A stretch of 64,000 bases of DNA from Mesorhizobium sp. M1C.F.Ca.ET.210.01.1.1 (GTDB lineage Bacteria; Pseudomonadota; Alphaproteobacteria; Rhizobiales; Rhizobiaceae). This document shows positions 44,771-53,572 of this stretch, one piece after another (positions within the stretch are counted from its first letter, which is position 1; the number at the start of each line of letters is the position of its first letter). The notes under the pieces were generated by a model. It was not told the origin of the DNA. It saw only the letters and a list, made by a program, of their open reading frames with translations, and made no database searches. A program made the translations under genes and the position numbers. The stretch lies in contig NZ_SRUU01000017.1 in NCBI RefSeq assembly GCF_004791585.1, positions 62,001-126,000 on the forward strand, read 5' to 3'.

Positions 44771-46051
44771 TCAGCCGCCGGCCTGCTCGCGCTCGACGGC
44801 GCGCCAGCCGATGTCGTGGCGGAAGAAGCCCTGCGGCCAGTCGATATGGTCGATAGCCGAGTAGGCCTTTTTCTGCGCCTTGGCGACCGTGGCGCCGGTT
44901 GCTGTGACGTTGAGCACGCGGCCGCCATTGGCGACCAGCGCGCCGCCGTTGATGGCAGTGCCGGCATGGAAGATCTCGACGCCTTCGCCTGCTGCCTCGT
45001 CGAGGCCGCGGATGACCGAGCCCTTCTCCGGCGTGCCGGGATAGCCCCTCGCCGCCATCACCACGGTGAGCGCGGCCTCGTCGCTCCAGCGCGCCGACAT
45101 ATGCGCGAGCTGGCCATCGACGGCGGCGTTGAGCAGGACCAGCAGATCGTCCTTCAGCCGCATCATCAGCACCTGGCACTCCGGATCGCCGAAGCGGGTG
45201 TTGTATTCGATCAGCTTCGGCCCCTGATCGGTGATCATCAGCCCGGCGAACAGGATGCCGGCGAAGGGCGCGCCGAGATTGGCCATGCCGCGCATGGTCG
45301 GCTCGACGATCTCGCGCATGGTGCGTTCGGTCATCTCGGGCGTCATCACCGGCGCCGGCGAATAGGCGCCCATGCCGCCGGTGTTCGGGCCGGTATCGCC
45401 GTCGCCGACGCGCTTGTGGTCCTGCGCTGTGCCGAAGGGCAGCGCGGTGGCGCCATCGCACAGGCAAAAGAAGCTCGCCTCCTCGCCGGTCAGATACTCC
45501 TCGACTACCACCTCGGCGCCGGCGGCGCCAAACGCGCCATCGAAACAGGCCTCGAGCGCGGAGCGCGCCTCCTCCAGCGTCATCGCGATGGTGACGCCCT
45601 TGCCGGCGGCGAGCCCGTCAGCCTTGATGACGATCGGCGCGCCGGTCTTCTCGACATAGGCTTTCGCCGAGGCGAGATCGCCGAAGCGGCCATAAGCTGC
45701 CGTCGGAATGTTGAATTTCGCGCAGAGGTCCTTGGTGAAGCCTTTCGAGCCCTCGAGCCGCGCCGCCGCCTTGGACGGACCGAAAACGCGGATGCCCCAG
45801 GCGCGCAGATCGTCGGCAATGCCGGCGACCAGCGGGCCTTCCGGCCCGACCACGACGAGATCGATCTTCTTCTCCTGGCAGAAGGCGGCGACGGCGGAAT
45901 GGTCGGCGACGTCCAGCTTGACCAGTTCGGCGACGCTGCCGATGCCGGGATTGCCGGGCGACGCATAGAGCCTGGTCAAAAGCGGCGAGGCGGCGATCTT
46001 CCAGGCAAGCGCATGTTCGCGGCCGCCCGAACCGAGAAGAAGAACGTTCAT
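44771..46051 (-). CDS. purD: Phosphoribosylamine-glycine ligase (GAR synthetase)
   Basis: PurD catalyses the second step of purine synthesis, joining glycine to phosphoribosylamine with ATP. The 426-residue ATP-grasp protein begins MNVLLLGSGGREHALAWK and shows GPEGPLVAGIADDLRA. ADGLAAGKGVTIA marks the ATP site and DPECQVLMMRL the metal site. The ATG at 46051 has AGAGG five bases before it; a GTG two codons upstream is the alternative. It converges on agaL2 with only 4 bp between stops and no terminator visible, so read-through in either direction is possible. Confidence 0.97.
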   Translation of the reverse strand: MNVLLLGSGGREHALAWKIAASPLLTRLYASPGNPGIGSVAELVKLDVADHSAVAAFCQEKKIDLVVVGPEGPLVAGIADDLRAWGIRVFGPSKAAARLEGSKGFTKDLCAKFNIPTAAYGRFGDLASAKAYVEKTGAPIVIKADGLAAGKGVTIAMTLEEARSALEACFDGAFGAAGAEVVVEEYLTGEEASFFCLCDGATALPFGTAQDHKRVGDGDTGPNTGGMGAYSPAPVMTPEMTERTMREIVEPTMRGMANLGAPFAGILFAGLMITDQGPKLIEYNTRFGDPECQVLMMRLKDDLLVLLNAAVDGQLAHMSARWSDEAALTVVMAARGYPGTPEKGSVIRGLDEAAGEGVEIFHAGTAINGGALVANGGRVLNVTATGATVAKAQKKAYSAIDHIDWPQGFFRHDIGWRAVEREQAGG

Positions 46052-46203
46052 GGCCACCTCTTGCTGATCGTCTCCCTGAACCCGCTATTGGTCCGCGGGC
46101 GACGGGTCAAGGCGTCTCGGCAATTTGGCGGCAATTGCGCACGGGAACATGGCCCTCATCGAGACGTGATGAGCAGGCCCGTGCCTGACGGGGGTCCGAC
46201 CAG

Positions 46204-46998
46204 TCAGCTCTGGAAGATGATGGGGAACCAATCCTCGCGCAATTTCTGGCCGGGCTTCATGTCGTGACCCGGATAGGGCGGCGAGGTTCGGCCCGGTCGC
46301 TCGACATAATGCGCATCGTCGCCGACCCAGCGCAGCGACAGCGCCCTGCGCCGGGCCGAGGTCATGTTGCCGCGCGCGCCATGGGCGGTGCGGAAATCGA
46401 ACAGGATGGCGTCGCCCGGCTCCATCTCCCATTCGAGCACCTTCATCGACGGGTCGTTGTCGGGATCGGGCACCGGCAGGTAGTCGCCCTCGCCAGCATA
46501 GAAATTGGCGTCGTTCAGCCAGCGCACCGGCAGGACCATCTTTTCCCATTTGTGCGAGCCGGCAATCAGCCTGAGCGTCGCCTCCTTCACCGGATCGATC
46601 GGGATCCAGAAGCTCACCGTCTGGCTGCCATCGACGAAGTAGTAGGGAATGTCCTGGTGCCAGGGCGTCGGCTTCTGCGTGCCGGGCTCCTTGACCAGGA
46701 CGTGATCGTGGAAGAACTGCGCGCTGCGCGACTGCATGACCGAAGCGGCGAGCTCTGCCGCCGGCGATTCGCGCACGATCCTGACGAATTCCGGGATGCG
46801 CTCCCAGTTGCAGTAATCGTCGAAGAAGCTGCCCTTGCCGCCGGCGATGTCGGACGCTGCAGCGCTGCGGTTTTCAATGTTGCGCTCGATGCCGTCGGCA
46901 ATGACATCGACCCAGTCCTTGAAGGCGCCACGGATGCAGACCGCGCCGTCGCGCTGGTAGTCGGCAATCGTCGCGGCATCGATCTTTGCCGTGGCCAT
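46204..46998 (-). CDS. Phytanoyl-CoA dioxygenase (PhyH) family protein
   Basis: The 264-residue Fe(II)/2-oxoglutarate oxygenase-like protein has the metal triad: HxD in TPWHQDIPYYF and the later His in TAHGARGN, with an Arg-rich segment after it (RRRALSLRW) for 2-oxoglutarate binding. Bacterial members hydroxylate diverse small molecules such as ectoine, phosphonates or osmolytes. The substrate is not readable. AAGGAGA precedes the ATG at 46998. It is divergent from a LysR gene 91 bp away, so it is probably the regulated target. Confidence 0.85.
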   Translation of the reverse strand: MATAKIDAATIADYQRDGAVCIRGAFKDWVDVIADGIERNIENRSAAASDIAGGKGSFFDDYCNWERIPEFVRIVRESPAAELAASVMQSRSAQFFHDHVLVKEPGTQKPTPWHQDIPYYFVDGSQTVSFWIPIDPVKEATLRLIAGSHKWEKMVLPVRWLNDANFYAGEGDYLPVPDPDNDPSMKVLEWEMEPGDAILFDFRTAHGARGNMTSARRRALSLRWVGDDAHYVERPGRTSPPYPGHDMKPGQKLREDWFPIIFQS

Positions 46999-47089
46999 GG
47001 GCAATCTCCTTCGTCGGGCAAACCGACTATCGCAAGAGCGCTACATCGCGTAAAATAATAACTTGTCATCTTGCTTATAGTTTTTACCT

Positions 47090-48001
47090 ATGAAACCCAC
47101 GCTTGTGCAATTGCGCTACGTCATCGCCGTGGCCCGCTATGGCAGCGTGACCGCCGCGGCCGCGGCGCTCAATGTTTCTCAGCCTTCGATTTCGGTCGCG
47201 ATCGACAATGTCGAGGACGCGCTCGGCCAAAAACTGTTCGTGCGTCATCGCGGCAGCGGCGTGACGCTGACCTCCTTTGGCCGCCAGGCTGTCGCCAAGG
47301 CCAGGCAGGTGCTGGCCGAGGCGGACGAATTGGCCGCGCTCGCATCGCGCGAGGCCGATGTCGGCGGCGAGCTGGCGCTCGGCTGTTTCGAGGATCTGGC
47401 GCCCTATTTCGCGCCGGCGCTGATGCGCGCTTTCGCCGAACGCTGCCCGGCAGTCACGGTCGTGATCCGCGACGAAACCTTCGAGACGCTGGGGCGGCGC
47501 CTGGCCGACAGCGCCATCGACCTCGGCCTGACCTACGATCTCGGCCTGCCGGCGCATTTCAAGCGCGCGCTTCTGCACGAGCTTCGGCCGCACGCGCTGC
47601 TGCCGGCCGGCCATGTGCTGGCCGACAAGCGTGCCGTCAGCCTGGCGGAGTTGGCCGCGCATCCGCTGATCACCACCGAGCAGCCGCACAGCTGGCAGCA
47701 CATGCTGGACCTTTTCTTAAGCCGCGGCCTGTCGCCCGTCGCCCAGTCGTCGACAAGCTCGTTCGAGCTGCAGCGCAGCATGGTGGCCAACGGCTTCGGC
47801 GTGGCGGTGAGCTACACCAGGCCGCATGGCGACAGGAGCTATGACGGCCTGCCGCTGGTCTGCAAGCCGATTTCCGACCCGCTTCCCATGCAGCGCATCA
47901 TCCTGGCCCACGACACGCGCCAGCGCCTGCCGAAGGCGGCGCTCGCCTTCATCGAGACGGCGAAAGCGTGGTTCGCCGGTCACGATGTTTTCACCGGCTG
48001 A
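47090..48001 (+). CDS. LysR-family transcriptional regulator
   Basis: A 303-residue protein with the LysR N-terminal HTH (LRYVIAVARYGSVTAAAAALNVSQPSISVAIDNVEDALGQKLFVRH, residues 8-53) and a C-terminal periplasmic-binding-like co-inducer domain. It is divergent from the PhyH gene with a 91-bp AT-rich spacer (aaaataataacttgtc), an ordinary arrangement for LysR control of the neighbour. A clear T-N11-A palindrome is not obvious to me. The inducer is unknown. Confidence 0.93.
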   Translation: MKPTLVQLRYVIAVARYGSVTAAAAALNVSQPSISVAIDNVEDALGQKLFVRHRGSGVTLTSFGRQAVAKARQVLAEADELAALASREADVGGELALGCFEDLAPYFAPALMRAFAERCPAVTVVIRDETFETLGRRLADSAIDLGLTYDLGLPAHFKRALLHELRPHALLPAGHVLADKRAVSLAELAAHPLITTEQPHSWQHMLDLFLSRGLSPVAQSSTSSFELQRSMVANGFGVAVSYTRPHGDRSYDGLPLVCKPISDPLPMQRIILAHDTRQRLPKAALAFIETAKAWFAGHDVFTG

Positions 48002-48052
48002 GCGACAACGCGGCCGCTTGACGGCGCCCATCGCTGCTGCCACTCCAGCACA

Positions 48053-49036
48053 ATGGAAACCATCCAGTCGAAAGCGACCCAGGGCCGCGTCGCCGATGCC
48101 CCGAGCGGCCATTGGGTCTACCGGGTGCTGCCGCGCTGGCTGTGGCCCTATGCGCAGCTTGCGCGCTGGGACAGGCCGATCGGCTGGCAATTGCTGCTCT
48201 GGCCCTGCTGGTGGTCGGCCGCCCTTGCGGCGAGCGCCTATCCGCGCCCGACGGACCCGCTGCTGACGCTATTGCCGGCGCCCTGGTACCTGTTGCTGTT
48301 CTTCATCGGCGCCGTCGCCATGCGCGGCGCCGGCTGCACCTATAACGACATTGCCGACGAGGACATCGACAACCAGGTCGAGCGCACCCGCTCGCGGCCG
48401 CTGCCGGCCGGCAAGGTGACGCGCCGCCAGGCCTGGGCGTTCCTCGTCATCCAGGCGCTGATCGGGCTCGCCGTGCTGTTGCAGTTCAACAGCTTCGCCA
48501 TCCCGCTCGGCATCGCTTCGCTCGTGATCGTCGCCGTCTATCCGTTCATGAAGCGCATCACCAATTGGCCGCAATTCGTGCTTGGGCTGGCCTTCTCCTG
48601 GGGCGCGCTGATGGGATGGGCGGTCGAGTTCGGCGACCTCGATGGCCCGGCCATCATGCTCTATATCGGCTCGATCCTGTGGGTGATCGGCTACGACACG
48701 ATCTACGCGCATCAGGACAAGGAAGACGACGCCATCGTCGGCGTGCGCTCGACGGCGCGGCTGTTCGGCGACAACACCAAGACCTGGCTGGTCGGGCTCT
48801 ATGGCGGCGCGCTCGTCTGCTTCGCCATCGCCTTCGCTTCGGCGCAGGTGCCGATGCCGGCGCTGGCCGGGCTGATCGCCGCCGGCGCGCATATGGCGCG
48901 CCAGATCGTGCGGCTCGACATCAACAATCCGGATCAGTGCCTGAGACTGTTCAAGTCGAACAACCAGGTCGGCTGGCTGATCTTTCTGGGGCTGATCGGC
49001 GGGGCGCTGTGGGTGGCGTTGAAGCCGTTGGTGTGA
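48053..49036 (+). CDS. ubiA: 4-hydroxybenzoate polyprenyltransferase
   Basis: UbiA attaches the polyprenyl tail to 4-hydroxybenzoate in ubiquinone synthesis. The 327-residue membrane protein has both Asp-rich motifs: the first in GCTYNDIADEDIDNQVERTRSRPLP (N-D-x-x-D-x-x-x-D) and the second in YDTIYAHQDKEDDAIVG, plus about eight helices. Its donor could be made by the polyprenyl diphosphate synthase at 60.6 kb. A short hairpin follows the stop. Confidence 0.94.
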   Translation: METIQSKATQGRVADAPSGHWVYRVLPRWLWPYAQLARWDRPIGWQLLLWPCWWSAALAASAYPRPTDPLLTLLPAPWYLLLFFIGAVAMRGAGCTYNDIADEDIDNQVERTRSRPLPAGKVTRRQAWAFLVIQALIGLAVLLQFNSFAIPLGIASLVIVAVYPFMKRITNWPQFVLGLAFSWGALMGWAVEFGDLDGPAIMLYIGSILWVIGYDTIYAHQDKEDDAIVGVRSTARLFGDNTKTWLVGLYGGALVCFAIAFASAQVPMPALAGLIAAGAHMARQIVRLDINNPDQCLRLFKSNNQVGWLIFLGLIGGALWVALKPLV

Positions 49037-49045
49037 CGGCGCTCC

Positions 49046-49068
49046 CCTTCTCCCCTTGTGGGAGAAGG
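49046..49068. repeat. Short intergenic hairpin ccttctccc-cttgt-gggagaagg
   Basis: Perfect 9-bp arms around a five-base loop, between the convergent ubiA and DUF6101-type genes. A similar hairpin occurs at 56471-56493. It may serve as a bidirectional transcription end, although no T-run follows. Confidence 0.75.
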
Positions 49069-49076
49069 AAAAAGCG

Positions 49077-49643
49077 CTACTCCCGCGCGATGATCTCCTC
49101 ACCGCCGATGACAAGGCGCAGGCCGAGATTGCCGGCCTTGCGACGGGCGAGGAAGCGCGGCCGGCGCATGTTGGAGACACGGCCCTTGCGGCGCTCCTGT
49201 GGCGGCAGCGCCCTGATGGCGGCGCCGAGCGATTCTTCCAGCGTGCGGGCGATGCCGTCGGCCTCGATCAGGAGCATCGGCAGGCGATAGGCGTCGGCCC
49301 AGGCGCGCCAATCGGCGGCGACATCGTCGAGATCGTCGGCGACAAGCAGAGGCACCGACAGCATCGGATCATTGTGCAGAAGTTCCAGCGTCACCGTGAC
49401 GTTGCCGTCCGGATCTTCCATAGCGCGCGCGGCGACGCCGCGGAACGCATTGGCGGGCAGCGCGATGATCGCCGGCACGCCGCTCATCTCCAGCATGCGC
49501 CGGATGACGGCGCCGCGCTGATCGATGGTGAAGGTGACATCGCCATAATCGTCGCGCGTGGCATAGCTTACCATCTGCGGCAGGCGAAACGGGTCGAGAC
49601 GCATGTTGCGCCCCGCCCAGACTGGCTTCAGTCCAGTGTTCAT
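49077..49643 (-). CDS. DUF6101-family-like protein
   Basis: A soluble 188-residue protein that I match only loosely to rhizobial hypothetical proteins. It begins MNTGLKPVWAGRNMRLDPFRLPQMVSY and contains two blocks rich in acidic and hydrophobic residues (DVTFTIDQRGAVIRR, ADDLDDVAADWRAWADAYRLPMLLIEADG). It ends with the basic tail RRPRFLARRKAGNLGLRLVIG. No catalytic motif is evident. The longer frame was rejected because it runs through a structured leader. It is convergent with ubiA. Confidence 0.6.
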   Translation of the reverse strand: MNTGLKPVWAGRNMRLDPFRLPQMVSYATRDDYGDVTFTIDQRGAVIRRMLEMSGVPAIIALPANAFRGVAARAMEDPDGNVTVTLELLHNDPMLSVPLLVADDLDDVAADWRAWADAYRLPMLLIEADGIARTLEESLGAAIRALPPQERRKGRVSNMRRPRFLARRKAGNLGLRLVIGGEEIIARE

Positions 49644-49656
49644 CGAATGCCTTCCT

Positions 49657-49725
49657 GTTTCTCCTGAGGGCCGTTTTCCGGTTCTCTCCGGGCCGGTTTT
49701 TCCGGCCTCGTTTATGAGGAGAAAC
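49657..49725 (-). promoter_or_regulatory. Structured leader upstream of the DUF6101-type gene
   Basis: Outer arms gtttctcct (49657-49665) and aggagaaac (49717-49725) are exact complements and enclose two GC stems with A-rich loops, one of them ggccggtttttccggcc at 49691-49707. The outer arm contains an AGGAG-type sequence near the gene start, so folding could hide the ribosome site. This looks like a 5'-UTR regulatory structure; it is inferred from base pairing only. Confidence 0.5.
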
Positions 49726-49829
49726 ATTAGCGCTCGCTTCTTACCGCCGCGCTTAAGAAAGTCGGTTAAATTTTGCTGATCGGAGCCGATGGTTATCGGA
49801 ATGCAACCAGCCACAACATCTGGGAAGGA

Positions 49830-51260
49830 TCAGATAACCTTACCGGGATTCATGATGCCGGCTGGATCGAAGGCCGCCTTCACGCGGCGCATCAGATCGA
49901 TCGCCATCGGCGGCGCGGTGGCGATCAGCTCGTCGCGCTTCAACTGGCCGATCCCGTGCTCGGCCGAGATCGAGCCATGGAAGGAGCGCACGACGTCATG
50001 CACGGCATTGTTCATCGGGCGGTAGAGGCCGAGGAACGCTTCGTCGTCGCCGCCTTCAGGGCGGGAAATGTTGTAGTGCAGGTTGCCGTCGCCCATATGG
50101 CCGAAGCAGACGACACGCGCGCCGGGGCTGACGGACGCGACGGCGCTTGCCGCCTTCTCGATGAAGTCCGGGATCGAGGCGATCGGTACCGAGATGTCGT
50201 GCTTGATCGAGGCGCCCTCCGGCTTCTGGCACTCGGGCAGCACCTCGCGGAAATTCCAGAAGGCATCGCCCTGCGCCAAGCTGGCCGCGACCACCGCGTC
50301 GCCGACGATGCCTTTCTCGAGTCCGGCCGCCAGCACCTCCTCGATCAGCGCCCTGCCATCCTCCTCCGAGCGGCCGGAGGAGATCTGCATCAGCACATAC
50401 CACGGCCAGTCGTCGGCCAGCGGCCGCGTGATGCCTTGGCCATGCTTGAGCGTGAAGTCGTACGGCCTCCTGCCGATCAGCTCGAATGCAGTGAGCGACG
50501 CGCCGGCCTGGTCCGTCGCCAGGCTGAACAGTGACAACGCGTCCCGGGCCGAAGGCAGGCCGACGAAGGCAACCTCCCTGCCCTTCGGCTTCGGAAAGAG
50601 TTTCAAAACGGCAGCGGTGATGACGCCAAGCGTGCCCTCGGCGCCGACGAAGAGGTTCTTCAAGTCGTAGCCGGTGTTGTCCTTCTTCAGCTTGCGCAGG
50701 TCGTCGAACACCTCGCCGGTCGGCAGCACCACCTCGACACCGAGGCAAAGCTCACGCGCATTGCCATAGGCAAGCACGCCGGTGCCGCCGGCGTTGGAGG
50801 AGAGATTGCCGCCGATCTGGCAGGAGCCTTGCGCGGCAAGCGACAGCGGAAACAGCCGGTCGGCCGCGTCGGCCGCTTCCTGCAGCGTCTGCAGGATAAC
50901 GCCCGCCTCGGCGGTGACCGTGTTCGATAGCACATCGATCTCGCGGATGCGGTTCAGCCGCGATAGCGACAGCACGATGTCGTGACCGGATTTGTCCGGC
51001 ACCTGGGCGCCGACCAGACCGGTGTTGCCGCTCTGCGGCACGACCGGGGTTCCGGTCTCGGTGGCGAGCCGCATGATGCGACTCACTTCCTCGACGCTGC
51101 CCGGCCTCAGCACCAGCGATGTCCTGCCATGCCAGAGGCCGCGCCGCTCGGTGATGTAGGGCGCGATGTCGGCCTGGTCGCGCAGCGCGTATTTGTCGCC
51201 GACAATGGCCGCGAAGCGGTCGATGAGGACGGGATCGAGGTCGAAAGGCTGGTCGTTCAT
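49830..51260 (-). CDS. FAD-linked D-2-hydroxyacid dehydrogenase (GlcD/D2HGDH type)
   Basis: The 476-residue flavoprotein has the PCMH-type FAD domain (PQSGNTGLVGAQVP near residue 77, GNLSSNAGGTGVLAYG near 155). Its C-terminal domain has the family motifs GHMGDGNLHYNIS and SAEHGIGQLKRDEL. Members oxidise D-lactate, glycolate or D-2-hydroxyglutarate. The HMGDGNLHYN pattern agrees with several of these, so I do not choose one. It is 18 bp downstream of the threonylcarbamoyl-AMP synthase gene on the same strand, so a shared transcript is likely. Confidence 0.9.
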   Translation of the reverse strand: MNDQPFDLDPVLIDRFAAIVGDKYALRDQADIAPYITERRGLWHGRTSLVLRPGSVEEVSRIMRLATETGTPVVPQSGNTGLVGAQVPDKSGHDIVLSLSRLNRIREIDVLSNTVTAEAGVILQTLQEAADAADRLFPLSLAAQGSCQIGGNLSSNAGGTGVLAYGNARELCLGVEVVLPTGEVFDDLRKLKKDNTGYDLKNLFVGAEGTLGVITAAVLKLFPKPKGREVAFVGLPSARDALSLFSLATDQAGASLTAFELIGRRPYDFTLKHGQGITRPLADDWPWYVLMQISSGRSEEDGRALIEEVLAAGLEKGIVGDAVVAASLAQGDAFWNFREVLPECQKPEGASIKHDISVPIASIPDFIEKAASAVASVSPGARVVCFGHMGDGNLHYNISRPEGGDDEAFLGLYRPMNNAVHDVVRSFHGSISAEHGIGQLKRDELIATAPPMAIDLMRRVKAAFDPAGIMNPGKVI

Positions 51261-51278
51261 GACCCCAACCTATGGCGC

Positions 51279-52250
51279 TCAGGCAATCTTGTCACGCGGG
51301 GCGGCGGCGCGTGCGAGCCGGTCGTTGATCGCCTCGCCCAGCCCGTCGAACGGGATAGGCTCGACGGCGATGGTGGCGGCGCCGCTGCGGTCGAGCGCCT
51401 GCATATAGGCGAAGAGATTGGTGGCCGCCTCACGCAGGTCGCCCGCCTCGGAAAGATTGCGCACCGCGACCGCATCCTGCCAGCCTTCGGCACGATGACG
51501 GCCGAAGGCAAGCAGCGCCTCCCCGCCGGCGATCTTGCCGACATTGAGCCGCATTGATGCGCCCGGCGCGTAATGCGAAGCGAGCATGCCCGGCGCCTCG
51601 ATGCCCGCGGCGCCGCGCAGCAGTCTTACGCCGGCAGCAGCTTCAATATCCTCGGCGGCAATGCCGCCAGGCCTCAGCAGCCTCAGCTTGCCGCCCTCGA
51701 TCTTGACGATGGTCGATTCCAGGCCGACCGGCGTTGCGCCGCCGTCGACCACCAGCTTGATCCTCTCGCCGAGATCGGCTGCCACGGCCTCGGCCGTCGT
51801 GGCGCTGATCCTGCCGGAGGAATTGGCGCTGGGGGCGGCGAGCGGCCGGCCGAGCCGCCCGATCAGCTCGCCGCCAAAGCCCCTCGGCATGCGCAGCGCG
51901 ATGGTGTCCAGCCCCGCCGTGACCAGCGGATGGATGCCGTTTTCCACGCGCTGCGGCAGCACCAGCGTCAGCGGACCGGGCCAGAAGGCCTCGGCCAGCC
52001 TTGCCGACAGGGGATCGAAGTCGGCGATGCGGCTTGCCATGGCGAGGTCGGCGACATGGGCGATCAGCGGATTGAAGCGCGGGCGGCCCTTGGCCTCGAA
52101 GATGCGCGCCACGGCGACGCCATTGGTGGCGTCGCCGGCCAGCCCGTAAACAGTCTCGGTCGGAATGGCGACGACATCGCCGCCTTCGAGCAGCGCCAGC
52201 GCCCGTTCCATCGCCTCGCCGACAGCCAGTATCTCAGCCAAATCCGTCAC
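51279..52250 (-). CDS. L-threonylcarbamoyladenylate synthase (Sua5/YwlC type)
   Basis: This enzyme makes threonylcarbamoyl-AMP, the donor for t6A37 in ANN-decoding tRNAs. The protein of about 323 residues has GGDVVAIPTETVYGLAGDATN and KGRPRFNPLIAHV in the YrdC domain, then PLAAPSANSSGRISATTAEAV, and a Sua5 C-terminal domain (APGMLASHYAPGA). The start is uncertain: GTG at 52250 (M-TDLAEILAVGEAMERAL) or ATG at 52211. The long frame to 52343 is a shadow. It lies next to the FAD-linked dehydrogenase gene. Confidence 0.92.
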   Translation of the reverse strand: MTDLAEILAVGEAMERALALLEGGDVVAIPTETVYGLAGDATNGVAVARIFEAKGRPRFNPLIAHVADLAMASRIADFDPLSARLAEAFWPGPLTLVLPQRVENGIHPLVTAGLDTIALRMPRGFGGELIGRLGRPLAAPSANSSGRISATTAEAVAADLGERIKLVVDGGATPVGLESTIVKIEGGKLRLLRPGGIAAEDIEAAAGVRLLRGAAGIEAPGMLASHYAPGASMRLNVGKIAGGEALLAFGRHRAEGWQDAVAVRNLSEAGDLREAATNLFAYMQALDRSGAATIAVEPIPFDGLGEAINDRLARAAAPRDKIA

Positions 52251-52413
52251 CAATCCTGAACACGCCGGTCCCGTAATACGGCGGGCAAAGCGGGGCAAGG
52301 CGGGGATTGGCGATTTATCAATCCCTAAAATGTTAAGTTTCAATGCAAGCCGGCATCAATTCGCCGCCACTAGGCTGCGGATTTCCGGTTGTTGGGCTCG
52401 GGGAGTTATCGTG

Positions 52414-52992
52414 ATGCGCATGCTTTGCTTTGACGCAATTGCGGACAGAAAAACGCTGCACATTTTTCCTGGAATTGCTCTAGGAGCGTTCGGCATCGGC
52501 CTGTTGGCGACGACCGGTCTGGCGCAGGCTTCGTCCATCGTCGCGCCTGGCGTTCCGACCTCGACCCCGTCCGTGGTCAGGCTGGCCGCGATCGATCCAG
52601 GCAAGGCTTCCACATCGTCGGTCGTGGCGCTCGGCGATCCGGTGCCCGCCGTCACCGACGAGAAGGTGGCCGCGATCCCGCAGACATCCGGGCAGAGGCA
52701 CGCGCAAGCGCCAATGATCATTCGCGGCGGCATCGTCGGCGGCGCTTCAGCGACGCCCGCGGTGACCGCCTCGGCCAAATCCGCGGAGCCGGCGGCTGCA
52801 ACACCGGCAAACGGCACCGCCCCGCCCGCGGCCACGCCCCCCAACGACACCGCCGCGGCGGCTCCCAACGGCGACACCCAGGCGACCGACAACAAGGCGG
52901 CCGCGACGGAAAATGCGCCGGATGGCCAGGCGCAGCCGGAAGCTCGGCCGCAGGAAGCCCCGACAATGCCACGCTTCAGCAAGGCGATGTAG
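52414..52992 (+). CDS. Ala/Pro/Thr-rich exported protein whose start overlaps a repeat
   Basis: A 192-residue protein of low complexity. After a hydrophobic stretch (FPGIALGAFGIGLLATTGLAQA) a mature part rich in Ala, Pro, Thr and Asp follows, with no recognisable domain; it ends RPQEAPTMPRFSKAM. GGGGAG lies eight bases before the ATG at 52414 (five before the GTG at 52411), so the start is well supported. Codons 8-22, which form the N-terminal part of the signal peptide, come from a family A palindromic repeat (52435-52478). The function is unknown, and it may be a cell-envelope linker-like protein. Confidence 0.6.
   Translation: MRMLCFDAIADRKTLHIFPGIALGAFGIGLLATTGLAQASSIVAPGVPTSTPSVVRLAAIDPGKASTSSVVALGDPVPAVTDEKVAAIPQTSGQRHAQAPMIIRGGIVGGASATPAVTASAKSAEPAAATPANGTAPPAATPPNDTAAAAPNGDTQATDNKAAATENAPDGQAQPEARPQEAPTMPRFSKAM
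52435..52478 (+). repeat. Palindromic repeat, family A copy 4, inside a coding start
   Basis: The core reads gcaattgcggacagaaaaa with the right arm tttttcctggaattgc, matching copies 2 and 3 with a few changes (g for c in the first arm). It lies in frame just after the start codon of the 52414 gene. Confidence 0.85.
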
Positions 52993-53109
52993 GCCAGCTC
53001 AAGCGGCAGCCCGGTTGCGTCGGGCGTCAGACAAGCCTGTTTTCGTTACTGTCCGATTTCGTCATCCGGGTTCGGGCACGATAAGGCTGACGTTTCAGAG
53101 GGGGATTTC

Positions 53110-53499
53110 ATGACGGGCTCGAAAGCTATTGCCGTCGTCGGTTTGCTGGCGGTCTTGGGGCTCAATGCGAGCACCGTCCGAGCCCAGGACATGCTGGGCT
53201 CCTATGTGGCGCGGATTTCCGAACGCGACCATCACGCCAGTGACGGCTACCAGTTGGAGAGTGCGACGCAGATGGTTCGGCAGGACCGGGCCAACTGGCA
53301 CAAGTTCCGCCGCCGCGACAGCGACGACCAGGGCGATCCGTGGTTCCGCGGCAACGATGACCGCGCCCAACTGGAGCGCATGCTGGAACGCGGCGGCGCG
53401 ATGAGCGGCGCGACGCGACGCGCCATTGTCAACGGCGAGCCATTGATCGAGGTCGACGTCTATCCCGACCGCGTGCGCGTCAGCATCTTAGAAGATTGA
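53110..53499 (+). CDS. Small exported protein of unknown function
   Basis: A 129-residue protein with a signal peptide (SKAIAVVGLLAVLGLNASTVRA, cleaved before QDMLG). The mature domain is helical and rich in Arg and Asp, including MVRQDRANWHKFRRRDSDDQGDPWF and ERMLERGGAMSG, and ends VDVYPDRVRVSILED. No known family is recognised. A GAGGGG lies before the ATG at 53110. A GC-rich weak stem with a T-rich tail (about 53520-53555) may terminate transcription. Confidence 0.65.
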   Translation: MTGSKAIAVVGLLAVLGLNASTVRAQDMLGSYVARISERDHHASDGYQLESATQMVRQDRANWHKFRRRDSDDQGDPWFRGNDDRAQLERMLERGGAMSGATRRAIVNGEPLIEVDVYPDRVRVSILED

Positions 53500-53572
53500 C
53501 AAGGCCGGACCGACGAAGAAGGGCGGCGCCGGACCGCGTCGCCCCTCTTTCTTTCAAACCGCGAGAAGCGGC

